Shown here: positions 1 through 9,242 of the stretch, piece by piece
Layout: each line of letters starts with the position of its first letter
Numbering within the stretch: the first letter of the stretch is position 1
Assembly (NCBI GenBank): GCA_040772685.1
Contig: JAXGXQ010000001.1
Location: 676,646 to 740,645, forward strand
Source: JAXGXQ01 sp040772685
GTDB taxonomy: Bacteria > Bacillota > Clostridia > Saccharofermentanales > UBA5734
Direction of reading: 5' to 3'
Length of the DNA stretch: 64,000 bases
Translations under genes and position numbers: made by a program
Notes under the pieces: model-generated
Databases searched by the model: none
What the model saw: the letters and a program-made list of their open reading frames with translations, nothing else
Told to the model about the DNA's origin: nothing

Positions 1-614
1 CGCCTCTTAGCGGCCTGACCCGGCTCAAACTGAATCATTTTGGTGTCAAGGAGGCCGTCTTCCCCTTCAATATGTTCCCGGAGGTAGACCCGATTCTCGG
101 TCCGGAGATGCGTTCCACCGGTGAGGTGCTGGGCATGTCCGATTCCTTTGAAATCGCCTTCTTCAAAGCGCAGGAAGCAACTCAATCGAGACTGCCAACC
201 TGCGGCACAGTTTTAATCAGCGTAAACGACTCGGATAAAGAAGACGCTCTGGCTGCGGCCAGGCTGTTTGCTGAAATCGGCTTCAACCTGCGGGCTACTG
301 CTGGAACCTGCCGTTTTCTGCAGGAACACGGGGTAGCTGCTGAGCCGATCAACAAACTGCAAGAAGGCCGCCCCAACATCACTGACGCCATTGCCAATGG
401 TGAGATCCAGCTGGTAATTAATACGCCCTCCGGCGCACGCAGCTCCACGGACGATTCTTACATCCGCAAATCAGCAATCAGGAACAAAATTCCCTACATC
501 ACAACCATGACAGCCGCTTTGGCCAGCGCCCGCGGGATCGCAGCCGTGCTGAGTTCAGATGCTGCTCAGCATCCCTTGAAATCGTTGCAGGAATACCACG
601 CCGCGATCAAGTAA
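1..614 (+). CDS. carB: carbamoyl-phosphate synthase large subunit, C-terminal part
   Basis: The frame is open from the window edge (first full codon at base 3) to the stop at 614, so the 5' part lies outside. The visible 203 or so residues hold the end of the second ATP-grasp half (FPEVDPILGPEMRSTGEV) and the C-terminal MGS-like allosteric domain (VLISVNDSDK, then NGEIQLVINTPSG). CarB joins bicarbonate, ammonia from CarA-bound glutamine and two ATP to give carbamoyl phosphate for pyrimidine and arginine synthesis. The MGS domain is where the E. coli enzyme binds UMP and ornithine. It converges on the debranching enzyme gene, and no clear terminator is seen between them. The identification is firm; only the pathway branch it serves is open, since carA is not visible. 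Confidence 0.95.
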   Translation, partial: PLSGLTRLKLNHFGVKEAVFPFNMFPEVDPILGPEMRSTGEVLGMSDSFEIAFFKAQEATQSRLPTCGTVLISVNDSDKEDALAAARLFAEIGFNLRATAGTCRFLQEHGVAAEPINKLQEGRPNITDAIANGEIQLVINTPSGARSSTDDSYIRKSAIRNKIPYITTMTAALASARGIAAVLSSDAAQHPLKSLQEYHAAIK

Positions 615-690
615 GACAATCGCCAGCGCCAGGAACGAGAAATAAATCATTATTACTGCAGCGGAAAACTATGTTTAATTAAGCTTAAGC

Positions 691-2961
691 TCAGCCGCCG
701 TGCCGCAGACAATTTTCAAACGGATTCGTGCAAGGCTGGCCAATCAAAACAACAACCGAACGCGGCTCGAGCGTCAGACGACGCCCGGGCCGTTTCATTT
801 TCGCTGGATCCGAGACAACATCCTCGCCAAATGGCCTGGTTGTGTCGATAGCGATCCGCCAATCGAAGCACTCCGGCAATCCTGGCAGCTGGATTGTCTG
901 CTTTTTCCAGTGAGCGTTAACCGCAATATACAGGATGTCATCGGGCGCGTCCGGCAGAAGTGCTACGCAAGTTGCCGGCAAATCATGCCGCTGAGAAAAT
1001 CCGCCCGGCGGCATATCCGCGCAGTCGGGCCTTTCCTTATCAAAACCATTGCGGTCGCGGCCGGCAAACATGACCCCGATTGTATGCAGATCGTGGTTGT
1101 TCGGCAGTTCCCAGGCCTTGAAACTATGAAAACTGGTCAGCGGCAAGGCGCAATCAGCTGGGCCGCAGCAGGCTTGCAGCACAGGATGTGATTTTCGGAA
1201 TTTGATTAACTGCTGCACAAACGTGAATAAATCCTTGTTTCTTTCAAGATCCTGCCAGTTCAGCCAGGAAATTTCGTTATCCTGACAATAAGGATTGTTA
1301 TTGCCATTCTGGCTGTTACCGAATTCGTCTCCGGCCAGCAACATGGTTACGCCCTTGCTGGTCAGCAGCACAGTCAAAGCGTTTTTATACAAACGCTGTC
1401 TTAGCGCCAGCACTTGAGGATCTGACGTCTCCCCTTCAACCCCGCAGTTCCAGCTATGGTTGTAGTTTTCTCCATCAGCATTATTCCAGCCATTGGCTTC
1501 ATTGTGTTTTTCGTTATAGGCATAAAGATCATGAAGGGTAAACCCATCGTGACAGGTGATAAAATTCACCGAGGCTTGCTCCCCGCGATGGGCCGGGTCA
1601 TAAATATCCTGTGAACCGGCTATGCGGTTAGCAGCCAGGCGTGCCATGCCCGGATCACCTTTAAGAAACATTCGCAGTTCGTCACGATAGCGGCCGTTCC
1701 ATTCTGACCAGCGCCGCCAGGAGGGAAAGCTGCCGACCTGGTACAAACCGCCGGCGTCCCAGGCTTCAGCAATCAGCTTCACCCTAGCCAGAATCGGGTC
1801 GAATGCCAGATTCTGCAGCAACGGCGGCTGGCTCATCGGCATACCGTCCTCGTTGCGGCCCAGTATCGATGCCAGATCAAAACGGAAGCCATCCACTCTG
1901 TATTCTGTTACCCAGTAGCGCAGAGCATCGAGAACAAAACGCTGCACAACAGGATGGTTGCTGTTTATGGTGTTACCAACGCCACTATAGTTTTTATAAC
2001 CGCCTTTTTCATCCAGCATGTAATAAATGTTGTTGTCGAGGCCTTTAAAGGAAATCACCGGGCCGTTTTCGTTGCCTTCCGCTGTATGGTTGAAAACGAC
2101 GTCGAGAATTACTTCGATACCGTTTTCGTGTAAAGCCCGGATGAGCGATTTTAATTCGTTGCCTTCACGGTTGTATTCCAGAGCGCTGGTATATGCTGTA
2201 TTGGGTGCGAAGAAACCGACAGTGTTGTAGCCCCAATAATCGTACAACTTGTTGCCTTCGTGTTCGCGAGCGTCGCGCAGTTCGTCAAATTCAAAAACGG
2301 GCATCAGTTCAACAGCATTTACTCCTAAGGATTTAAGGTAGGGGATTTTTTCGATCAAGCCTTTATAGGTGCCAGGGTTTTTCACACCCGATGATTCATG
2401 ACGCGTATAACCGCGTACATGCAGTTCATAAATTATCAGATCCTGCATCGGAATCAACAGCTGCGGTGCGGTTCCCCAGTCAAAATCACTGACCACAACC
2501 CGTGAACGGTAATGGCCGCTGGTTGGCAGCCGCTGGCCCCATTGACTCTGACCGGTGACAGCCCGGGCATATGGATCGAGTAGATACTTGTTTTTGTCGA
2601 ACAACAGTCCTTTTTCCGGGTTCCATTCGCCGTCAATGCTGAAGGCGTATTCAAACTCAAAGATATCCAGACCGAAGACAATCATGGAATGAACATTGCC
2701 GATGCGGTAGCGTTGCGGAAACGGAATAATTGCGTAGGGTTCGGCTGTCTCACGTTTAAACAGTACCAGGCTGCATTTTGTTGCGCCTTGTGAAGTGACA
2801 GTGAAGCTGACGCCGCCCGGCACAACAACAGCGCCGCTGTCCAGGTAAAGGCCCGGCCGCAGCAGAAAACCCTCGTATTCATCGATCGGGGACAGGTTCT
2901 TAAACATTGATTGATAATATGTTAATGATTGATCGTGTTCCCATTGGCTGTTGATTTCCAT
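691..2961 (-). CDS. glycogen debranching / isoamylase-type GH13 enzyme
   Basis: This is a 756-residue protein if translation begins at the ATG at 2961, which has GAGGTGG just upstream; the frame stays open to 3024 but without a ribosome site. An N-terminal CBM48-like beta domain (about 20-140) precedes a GH13 barrel with all four conserved regions: DVVFNHTAEG near 287, GFRFDLAS near 360 (nucleophile Asp), LIAEAWDAGG near 395 (acid Glu) and TCHDGF near 470 (third Asp). This is the isoamylase/GlgX/pullulanase I type that cleaves alpha-1,6 branches of glycogen or starch oligosaccharides. No signal peptide is seen, so it should act in the cytoplasm, with the cytoplasmic alpha-amylase at 41 kb as a likely partner. 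GlgX versus isoamylase cannot be settled here. Confidence 0.9.
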   Translation of the reverse strand: MEINSQWEHDQSLTYYQSMFKNLSPIDEYEGFLLRPGLYLDSGAVVVPGGVSFTVTSQGATKCSLVLFKRETAEPYAIIPFPQRYRIGNVHSMIVFGLDIFEFEYAFSIDGEWNPEKGLLFDKNKYLLDPYARAVTGQSQWGQRLPTSGHYRSRVVVSDFDWGTAPQLLIPMQDLIIYELHVRGYTRHESSGVKNPGTYKGLIEKIPYLKSLGVNAVELMPVFEFDELRDAREHEGNKLYDYWGYNTVGFFAPNTAYTSALEYNREGNELKSLIRALHENGIEVILDVVFNHTAEGNENGPVISFKGLDNNIYYMLDEKGGYKNYSGVGNTINSNHPVVQRFVLDALRYWVTEYRVDGFRFDLASILGRNEDGMPMSQPPLLQNLAFDPILARVKLIAEAWDAGGLYQVGSFPSWRRWSEWNGRYRDELRMFLKGDPGMARLAANRIAGSQDIYDPAHRGEQASVNFITCHDGFTLHDLYAYNEKHNEANGWNNADGENYNHSWNCGVEGETSDPQVLALRQRLYKNALTVLLTSKGVTMLLAGDEFGNSQNGNNNPYCQDNEISWLNWQDLERNKDLFTFVQQLIKFRKSHPVLQACCGPADCALPLTSFHSFKAWELPNNHDLHTIGVMFAGRDRNGFDKERPDCADMPPGGFSQRHDLPATCVALLPDAPDDILYIAVNAHWKKQTIQLPGLPECFDWRIAIDTTRPFGEDVVSDPAKMKRPGRRLTLEPRSVVVLIGQPCTNPFENCLRHGG

Positions 2962-3173
2962 GGCCACCTCAATTTCTAAGTGCTCGATTGTTAAAGCTGG
3001 TTCAAGTTTAGCAAACAGACACAAGAATGTGAATGAATTTGAAACTTTCAGTTGCGAAAAATTGACTACTCTGCCAAAATAAAACAGATTGCAAAAATTG
3101 CACCCTTATTCTATTCCCTTTACTTTGAGCAAGCTGCCAACTTGCTGTGCTACTGTTATTTTTTTGGAGAAGT

Positions 3174-4088
3174 ATGACCAGTTTATTTCGTTTGAAGCTA
3201 ATTGCCGCTATTTTGAGCGTTTGCCTGCTTTTTTCACTGACCGCCTGTGCTATAAATGAAGCACAAATATCCGGTGACTCATCCACCGAAACCACTGCAA
3301 CAACTAAGGTTGCGCCATCTGACACTACAACCGGACAAACGGTGGCAGAAAATTCACCAGCAACTTTGCCCACAGCTACCCTGGCTGTAGAACCAGACGT
3401 AAATGAAATAGATAATTATCTTCAGCGTTCCGGCGCGAACCTGATACCGACAAGCACAACTGCAACCTCTGCTCAAACCACTAACAGAGCGGCTGCGCTG
3501 CCCACAGCCGGACCAACAGCAGCACCTGCAGCGAGGCCAACAGCGGTACCAACAGCCAGGTATACAGCGGCACCTACTCCTACGCCCAGACCCACACCAA
3601 AACCGACTGTTGCGCCTACACCAATACCTACGCCAAAACCCACACCAAAACCAACTGTGGCACCAACAACGGCACCGCCCACAACTGGCTTAACCGCTGC
3701 GCAATGGTGCGCTGAAATTTTTCGGCTGACTAATGTCGAACGGGCCAAGGCAGGCCTGCCGGCCTTGAAAACCGGGACAACAGCTCTGGCCAAAGCGGCC
3801 GCTGTCCGTGCCAGCGAAATTATCAGCGCATACAGTCACGTGCGCCCGAACGGTTCCTACTTCTCGACCGTATTGGCTGAGAATGGCATTGCCTGGTCCG
3901 CAACAGCAGAAAACCTCTTTTGCGGCACCGCGGATAGATATTCGCCTGCGGATGTTATGTTGAAATGGATGAATTCTTCCGGTCATCGCGCTAACATACT
4001 AAACAAGAACCAGACAATGCTCTCTGTTGGTTATGTCCGCTCCGGCGGTAAGGGGTATTTTGTCCAGCTCTTTATTAAGCCGAAATAA
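3174..4088 (+). CDS. CAP/SCP-domain lipoprotein with Pro/Thr-rich stalk
   Basis: The ATG at 3174 follows GGAGAAGT at close range and gives 304 residues; the open frame starts 9 codons earlier without support. Residues 1-25 are a lipoprotein signal ending in a lipobox (SLTAC), so the protein should be anchored to the outer face of the membrane. Residues about 25-175 are a Thr/Ala/Pro linker with near-perfect repeats of PTPKPTVAPT, typical of a wall-spanning stalk; the DNA repeats too (3585-3665). The last 125 residues are a CAP domain (pfam00188 type): LTNVERAKAGLPAL, SHVRPNGS, AENLF and GHRANILN. Bacterial CAP proteins of this layout are secreted and mostly of unknown activity. Confidence 0.88.
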   Translation: MTSLFRLKLIAAILSVCLLFSLTACAINEAQISGDSSTETTATTKVAPSDTTTGQTVAENSPATLPTATLAVEPDVNEIDNYLQRSGANLIPTSTTATSAQTTNRAAALPTAGPTAAPAARPTAVPTARYTAAPTPTPRPTPKPTVAPTPIPTPKPTPKPTVAPTTAPPTTGLTAAQWCAEIFRLTNVERAKAGLPALKTGTTALAKAAAVRASEIISAYSHVRPNGSYFSTVLAENGIAWSATAENLFCGTADRYSPADVMLKWMNSSGHRANILNKNQTMLSVGYVRSGGKGYFVQLFIKPK

Positions 4089-4139
4089 TCCCGTCACCAA
4101 CAGCAGAACCCGGTTTGCCTGAAAGCGAGACCTAAGGAC

Positions 4140-5546
4140 TTGAAGAAGATAACTGAAGATTCTGTCTGCGAAACTAATCAGCACAACGATTTTTCGCGTG
4201 GCTCAATTGCCGGCAATATCATGGGCATGGCTTTGCCGATGATGCTGGCTCAGTTTGTCCACCTGCTTTATAATATTGTTGACCGGTTTTACATCGGCCT
4301 GATGCCTGAAGACTCCTTTACAGCGCTCACCGCCCTTGGAGTCTGCCTGCCGGCAATTACTATTGTGCTGGCCTTCGCCAATCTGTTTGGCATGGGAGGC
4401 GGTCCTCTCTGCTCGATCGAACGCGGGCGCAATAATCTTGAAGAAGCTGAGCGCATTATGAACAACAGCTTCGTCCTGCTGGTTGGCAGCGGTCTGTTGT
4501 TGATGATAATTGGCCTGATCATAAAACGTCCGATGCTCTACGCATTTGGCGCCAGTGATATTACCTACCCTTTCGCCGACCAGTATCTGACAATTTATCT
4601 ATCAGGAAATGTGTTTGTGACAATTAGCCTGGGAATGAACCATTTTATCAATTCTCAGGGTTTTTCCCGCATAGGTATGATGACTGTTGTCCTTGGCGCT
4701 GTAAGCAACATCATTCTCGACCCGATTTTTATTTTTACTTTAAACATGGGAGTGCGCGGTGCAGCTTTGGCGTCGGTCATCTCCCAGTTTCTCTCCGCTT
4801 TATGGGTTATCCGCTTTCTTACCAGTCGTAAAGCGATCCTGCACCTGCGTTTGCCGGCCATGAGCCTGGAGAAAGTGCGGGTGCGCAAAATAGTGGCACT
4901 CGGCACTTCCGGTTTTGTCATGCAATTTACCAACTTCCTGGTGCAGGTGGTGTACAATGCCAGCTTGCAGCGTTTCGGCGGCGACTTATACGTTGGTATC
5001 ATGACCGTAATCAACAGTGTACGAGAAATTGTAACGTTGCCCGTTTCCGGTCTTTCGAACGGCGCGCAACCTGTTATCGGCTACAACTACGGGGCCGGCA
5101 GGTACGACCGGGTAAAGCAGGCAATCCGTTACACCGTTATTGCCGGTATGATTTTCACCACAACAGTCTGGCTGCTGCTCTTGCTATTTCCCGGATTCTT
5201 TATTCGCATATTCAATCGGGACCCGGCGGTGGTCGCCGCCGGTATCCCTATGCTGCGCATTTACTTCGCAGCTTTCCTGACAATGTCGTTGCAGTTTGGC
5301 GGGCAGACAACCTTTGTGGCGCTCGGCCAGGCAAGGTATGCCATCTTCTTCTCCCTGTTCCGCAAAGTTATTCTGGTAATTCCACTGGCGCTGATTCTGC
5401 CGCGTGTTGCTGGTCTGGATTGGATCGGCATCTTTCTGTCAGAGCCGATCTCAGACGTAGTCGGCGGTTCCGCCAGCTTTCTTACTATGCTTTATGTTGT
5501 GCGGCGTCTGCTGCGAGAAGAGGCAGTCAGCCAAACATGCCCTTGA
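4140..5546 (+). CDS. MATE family multidrug/cation efflux transporter
   Basis: This is a 468-residue polytopic membrane protein with the MATE opening signature (GSIAGNIMGMALPMMLAQFVHLLYN) and NIVDRFYIG, plus the mid-protein repeat of the fold (PVSGLSNGAQPVIGYNYGAG). Twelve hydrophobic segments can be made out. MATE proteins export drugs or metabolites using a Na+ or H+ gradient; the substrate cannot be told. The only start that keeps the conserved N-terminus is the TTG at 4140, but its AAGGA lies only one base away, so the start is not certain. The 3' end overlaps the convergent small gene at 5527 by 20 bases. Confidence 0.88.
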   Translation: MKKITEDSVCETNQHNDFSRGSIAGNIMGMALPMMLAQFVHLLYNIVDRFYIGLMPEDSFTALTALGVCLPAITIVLAFANLFGMGGGPLCSIERGRNNLEEAERIMNNSFVLLVGSGLLLMIIGLIIKRPMLYAFGASDITYPFADQYLTIYLSGNVFVTISLGMNHFINSQGFSRIGMMTVVLGAVSNIILDPIFIFTLNMGVRGAALASVISQFLSALWVIRFLTSRKAILHLRLPAMSLEKVRVRKIVALGTSGFVMQFTNFLVQVVYNASLQRFGGDLYVGIMTVINSVREIVTLPVSGLSNGAQPVIGYNYGAGRYDRVKQAIRYTVIAGMIFTTTVWLLLLLFPGFFIRIFNRDPAVVAAGIPMLRIYFAAFLTMSLQFGGQTTFVALGQARYAIFFSLFRKVILVIPLALILPRVAGLDWIGIFLSEPISDVVGGSASFLTMLYVVRRLLREEAVSQTCP

Positions 5547-5754
5547 GTTTGTCAACAACTCCGCCTGCTTTATCACCGGCAAGAGCGGCTTTAGCACCAT
5601 CAGCAATCTTATTGGTCACATCATCAGGAATGTCTACGCCCAGCAATGATTCGACAGCCTCAACAGGATTGCTTTTGAATTTCTCAGCAAAGCCCGGGTC
5701 ATTTTTGACTTTGTTGACAATTTCTTCGATTTTTTCTTTGATATTAAAATCCAT
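5527..5754 (-). CDS. small acidic/basic helical protein, unknown function
   Basis: This 75-residue protein has a strong ribosome site (AGGAG, 7 bases before the ATG). It begins with a charged helix (KEKIEEIVNKVKNDP), carries the phrase PVEAVESLLGVDIPDD and ends in a Gly/Lys-rich tail (VVDKLKGMFG). Small proteins with this layout (helix, then a leader-like LLGVDIP segment) are common in clostridia next to unrelated genes; the middle resembles Nif11-type leader peptides, but there is no maturation gene nearby. It has no Cys and no membrane segment. It is the last gene downstream of folD on the minus strand and its stop lies inside the 3' end of the MATE gene. Confidence 0.7.
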   Translation of the reverse strand: MDFNIKEKIEEIVNKVKNDPGFAEKFKSNPVEAVESLLGVDIPDDVTNKIADGAKAALAGDKAGGVVDKLKGMFG

Positions 5755-5826
5755 CTTGTGACTCCTTTTTCTCTCGGGAGCAGGTTTGACCGCACACTCC
5801 CGCCAAGGGCTTCTGTTCTGTGACTG

Positions 5827-6684
5827 TCAGGCCTGTAGCTGACGCTGGCAAGCAGTCAGCACATTGCGCAGCAACAGCGCTGAATTTACAGGTCCGACGC
5901 CGCCGGGTACGGGTGTTATCGCTTTAACCAGTGAGCTGACCGGTTCGTAATCCACGTCTCCCACCAGCTTGCCTGCGGAATCAAGGTTAATGCCCACATC
6001 GATAACAGAGCTTTCGCTGTTAAAATATTCCGCTCCGAAGAAGTTCGCTTTGCCGATCGCTGCTACCACAATGTCCGCCGCCGCGGTCACGGCAGGTAAA
6101 TCACGAGTTTTGGAATGACAAATTGTCACCGTAGCATTTTCATTCAGAAGCATCATGGCCAGCGGCCGTCCAACAACCATGCTGCGGTTGACTATGGCCA
6201 CTTCGCAGCCTGTCAGCGGACCGTGAAAATGCTTGCAGATTTCAACTACAGCTTCAGATGTTGTCGGGAACAGCACATCACGCTCCCCCTGGAACAATTT
6301 AGCCAGATTCTCCGGGGTTATGCAGTCAATATCCTTAGCGGGATTCAGCAAATGCTTGATTACATCATAATCAAGCTGGGGCGGCAACGGCCGAAAAATC
6401 AAAATGCCGTGAACTTCGCTGTCCTGATTAAGCCGCGCCAGTAAAGCAGTAAAATCAGCCATCGGGATATCTGCGGGATTCGCATAAACTCGGGCTTTAA
6501 CACCTAATTGGTCGCTGCTGCGAATGATGCTGCGTTCGTAAGAAATATCGTCCGGGTTTTCCCCGACTCTAACAATTGCCAACCCAGGGGCGATCCCTTT
6601 TGCAGCCATGATGTTTTCTATATCTGCCTTAACCCGTGCCTTAATTTCCGCAACGAGTTCCTTTGTCTGCCAAATTTCAGCCAT
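5827..6684 (-). CDS. folD: bifunctional methylene-THF dehydrogenase / methenyl-THF cyclohydrolase
   Basis: This 285-residue protein carries the FolD signatures: PGLAIVRVGENPDDISYERS near the N-terminus (catalytic Tyr/Lys region), HGILIFRPLP, a Rossmann part with AIVNRSMVVGRPLAMMLL, and the C-terminal VKAITPVPGGVGPVNSALLL. It interconverts 5,10-methylene-THF and 10-formyl-THF with NAD(P). The start has AGGAGG eight bases upstream. In HGILIFRPLPPQ the usual Q-L-P is F-R-P-L-P, a mild variation. It is the last enzyme gene of the one-carbon operon, 93 bases after the fchA-like gene, so the organism has two possible cyclohydrolases in one operon. Confidence 0.95.
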   Translation of the reverse strand: MAEIWQTKELVAEIKARVKADIENIMAAKGIAPGLAIVRVGENPDDISYERSIIRSSDQLGVKARVYANPADIPMADFTALLARLNQDSEVHGILIFRPLPPQLDYDVIKHLLNPAKDIDCITPENLAKLFQGERDVLFPTTSEAVVEICKHFHGPLTGCEVAIVNRSMVVGRPLAMMLLNENATVTICHSKTRDLPAVTAAADIVVAAIGKANFFGAEYFNSESSVIDVGINLDSAGKLVGDVDYEPVSSLVKAITPVPGGVGPVNSALLLRNVLTACQRQLQA

Positions 6685-6777
6685 GCTTTGCCTCCTGCTA
6701 ATTCTTATTATGAGATGCGGTTTATGGGCTTTTGCAGTAAAATATAAACTTTTAACCGCTTAGGCATTAAGTCTGAT

Positions 6778-7401
6778 TCAGTGCAACTGTGCCTCAACTG
6801 TGGCGTAGATCAAGTCGGCCTGTTCACTGCCCCGGGCAACAAGCTCCGTAATTTCTTGTTCCAGCGCTTGCCGCACAGCAGTATCCTTCAGCAGCTTGGT
6901 GTTAATAAAAACGTTAAGTGCGGCACCTTGCAGCGCAGCCTTGCAAAAAGCGGCGCCAACGCCGACATCACTGATAGCGATGCGGGTGCCGATGCGGGCG
7001 TATTCCGCCTGCAGCTCAATAGCCTGCAAGCAGACACGGGCTATTTCCATCGGCGGCTGCACGGCTTCGATCAGCGCTGCCTGCATGATTTTTCCCCGTT
7101 CCAGCTTTTCGGCTTCAGTTGTCTGCGGTAAGCCATAAGCTCGGGAAAGCGGCTGGAAAGCTTCTGCGTCGCGGCTCACCAGCAGTTTTAATTGTTCCGT
7201 AATTTCTGCTGACTTCAGCAAAAGCTGTTTAATTTCAGGCTCCACCTCGGCGTACTTTTTCCGGCCCAAGGTTAGGTTGCCAACCATACTGCCTAATGCC
7301 ATCCCCACTGCTCCGACCAGTGCCGAAGCACCGCCCCCGCCGGGAACAGGTGAGCTTGAAGCCAAATCGGTGATAAATTCATTGCAGCTTTGCTCCAGCA
7401 T
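6778..7401 (-). CDS. fchA: cyclodeaminase / methenyl-THF cyclohydrolase (FchA-like)
   Basis: This 207-residue all-helical protein matches the formimino-THF cyclodeaminase/FchA family: SSSPVPGGGGASALVGAVGMALGSMVGNLTLGRKKY near the start and the AAFCKAALQGAALNVFIN helix near the end. Family members either release ammonia from 5-formimino-THF or hydrolyse 5,10-methenyl-THF. Its place between fhs and folD, as in acetogens and purine-fermenting clostridia, favours one of these C1 steps; with FolD also present, a role in formimino-THF (from glycine or purine degradation) is worth considering. The ribosome site is AAGGAG before the ATG. Confidence 0.88.
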   Translation of the reverse strand: MLEQSCNEFITDLASSSPVPGGGGASALVGAVGMALGSMVGNLTLGRKKYAEVEPEIKQLLLKSAEITEQLKLLVSRDAEAFQPLSRAYGLPQTTEAEKLERGKIMQAALIEAVQPPMEIARVCLQAIELQAEYARIGTRIAISDVGVGAAFCKAALQGAALNVFINTKLLKDTAVRQALEQEITELVARGSEQADLIYATVEAQLH

Positions 7402-7415
7402 GGTTAACTCCTTAC

Positions 7416-7490
7416 TGTTTAAACGCTTGAGACATACCGGCCGCTGAACGCTTGTGACAAGCCGGCCGCTAAACGCTTATGATAAACCGG
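7416..7490 (-). repeat. three 25-bp tandem repeats covering the fhs stop codon
   Basis: Reading the minus strand, CCGG recurs exactly every 25 bases (7490, 7465, 7440), followed each time by a T..(A/C)AAGCGTT core. The first unit encodes the last residues of Fhs (Thr-Gly-Leu-Ser) and its TAA stop. In the two later units the same place reads CAA, so they are non-coding copies of the 3' end of fhs. The array fills most of the gap between fhs and the fchA-like gene. Confidence 0.85.
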
Positions 7491-9150
7491 TTATAACGCC
7501 ATTTTCGGTAATATCGATGCGCTCGGCTGAGGGTACCTTTGGCAAGCCGGGCATAATCATAATATCACCCGTCAGGCAGACAATAAAGCCGGCACCAGCC
7601 GAAGGCCGAACTTCGCGGATTGTAATCTCAAAACCTTCCGGCCGGCCCAGTAGGGCAGGGTTATCGGAGAAGGAATACTGGGTTTTGGCCATGCAGATCG
7701 GCAGCTTGTCGAGGCCGATAATTTCCAGACGTTCAATTTCCTTTTCCGCTTTGGGCGTGTAAATTACAGAACCAGCACCGTAGATTTCGGTAGCTATGGC
7801 GGCAATTTTGTCTTTAACACTGGCGTTTACATCATACAGTTGCTTAAAATCATTGGGTTTTTCAGCGGCTGCGACAACCTTGTTAGCCAGGTCAATACCG
7901 CCTTCCCCGCCTTTTTCCCAGACCTCACAAATTGAAACCGGCACGCCAAGAGCTGCGCATTTATCCTGCACCAGCTGCAGCTCAGCTTCAGTATCGCTGT
8001 GAAAACGGTTGACAGCCACAACGACCGGCAAACCAAACTTATTAATGTTTTCCAAGTGTTTTTCCAGGTTAACAAAGCCTTTGGCCAAAGCAGCAGTATC
8101 TTCTGTTTGCAATTCATTTTTAGCAAGTCCGCCATGCATTTTGAGAGCCCTTACAGTCGCTACTAATACAACGGCTGACGGCTTAAGCCCGGCAGTGCGG
8201 CATTTGATGTCAATGAATTTTTCCGCGCCCAGATCAGCGCCAAAACCTGCTTCGGTTACCAGATAATCACACAGCTTAAGGCCCAGTCGTGTTGCCATTA
8301 CACTGTTGCAGCCATGAGCAATGTTGGCGAAGGGGCCGCCATGTATGAAGGCAGGCGTATTTTCCAGCGTTTGCACCAGATTCGGTTTAATCGCGTCTTT
8401 AAGCAAAAGCGTCATTGCGCCCTGCATTTTAAGCTCGGCTACGGTAACCGGCTGGTTATTGAAGTTGTAGCCAATTATTATACGCCCAAGCCGTGCCTTG
8501 AGATCGCTGAGGCCGCTGGCCAGACATAGGATCGCCATGATTTCGGAGGCAACTGTGATCATAAAGCCGTCTTCACGTGTGAAGCCGTTTGCTTTACCGC
8601 CCAGGCCGACGACAATCTGACGCAGCGCGCGGTCATTCATATCCAGCACTCGTTTCCAGACAATCTGGCGCGGATCGATTTGAAGAGCGTTGCCAAAGTT
8701 AATATGGTTATCGATCGCTGCTGCCAGCAAGTTATTGGCAGTTGTAATCGCATGAAAATCGCCGGTGAAATGCAGGTTGATATCTTCCATCGGTACAACC
8801 TGTGCATAGCCGCCGCCAGCCGCTCCGCCCTTCATGCCAAAAACCGGACCAAGAGAAGGTTCGCGCAGAGCAACTGCAGCACTGCGGCCGATTTTTTCCA
8901 GAGCCTGGCCAAGCCCGATTGTGGTTGTCGATTTCCCTTCACCTGCCGGTGTCGGGGTAATCGCGGAAACCAGTATCAGCTTACCGTCGGGCTGTGCTTT
9001 GAGGCGGTCGAAAATTCCCAAGTCAATTTTTGCTTTAACGCGGCCGTACGGTTCTACTTCTGAATCCATAACACCCAAACGCGCGGCAATTTCTGTAATC
9101 GGCAATAAATCAGCAGCCTGGGCAATTTCGATATCCGTCTTGAAAGCCAT
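7477..9150 (-). CDS. fhs: formate-tetrahydrofolate ligase
   Basis: This 557-residue enzyme attaches formate to THF using ATP, the entry step of the methyl branch of the Wood-Ljungdahl pathway. Visible signatures are the P-loop TPTPAGEGKSTTTIGLGQAL, KGGAAGGGYAQVVPMEDINLHFTGD, the HGGPFANIAHGCNS folate/formate region, and EAGFGADLGAEKF. Its length is normal for the family. The start has AAGGAG nine bases upstream. It is preceded by etfA (92-base gap) and followed by fchA-like and folD, all on the minus strand. The stop lies inside a 25-bp tandem repeat. Confidence 0.97.
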   Translation of the reverse strand: MAFKTDIEIAQAADLLPITEIAARLGVMDSEVEPYGRVKAKIDLGIFDRLKAQPDGKLILVSAITPTPAGEGKSTTTIGLGQALEKIGRSAAVALREPSLGPVFGMKGGAAGGGYAQVVPMEDINLHFTGDFHAITTANNLLAAAIDNHINFGNALQIDPRQIVWKRVLDMNDRALRQIVVGLGGKANGFTREDGFMITVASEIMAILCLASGLSDLKARLGRIIIGYNFNNQPVTVAELKMQGAMTLLLKDAIKPNLVQTLENTPAFIHGGPFANIAHGCNSVMATRLGLKLCDYLVTEAGFGADLGAEKFIDIKCRTAGLKPSAVVLVATVRALKMHGGLAKNELQTEDTAALAKGFVNLEKHLENINKFGLPVVVAVNRFHSDTEAELQLVQDKCAALGVPVSICEVWEKGGEGGIDLANKVVAAAEKPNDFKQLYDVNASVKDKIAAIATEIYGAGSVIYTPKAEKEIERLEIIGLDKLPICMAKTQYSFSDNPALLGRPEGFEITIREVRPSAGAGFIVCLTGDIMIMPGLPKVPSAERIDITENGVITGLS

Positions 9151-9242
9151 ATGTTTCTCCTTTTTTGCACAAAAATGGAAAGTCAGATAAAGGAACAGGT
9201 ATTATTATACCGAACCAAGGGGTAGTTTGGGAATTTGCCAGC

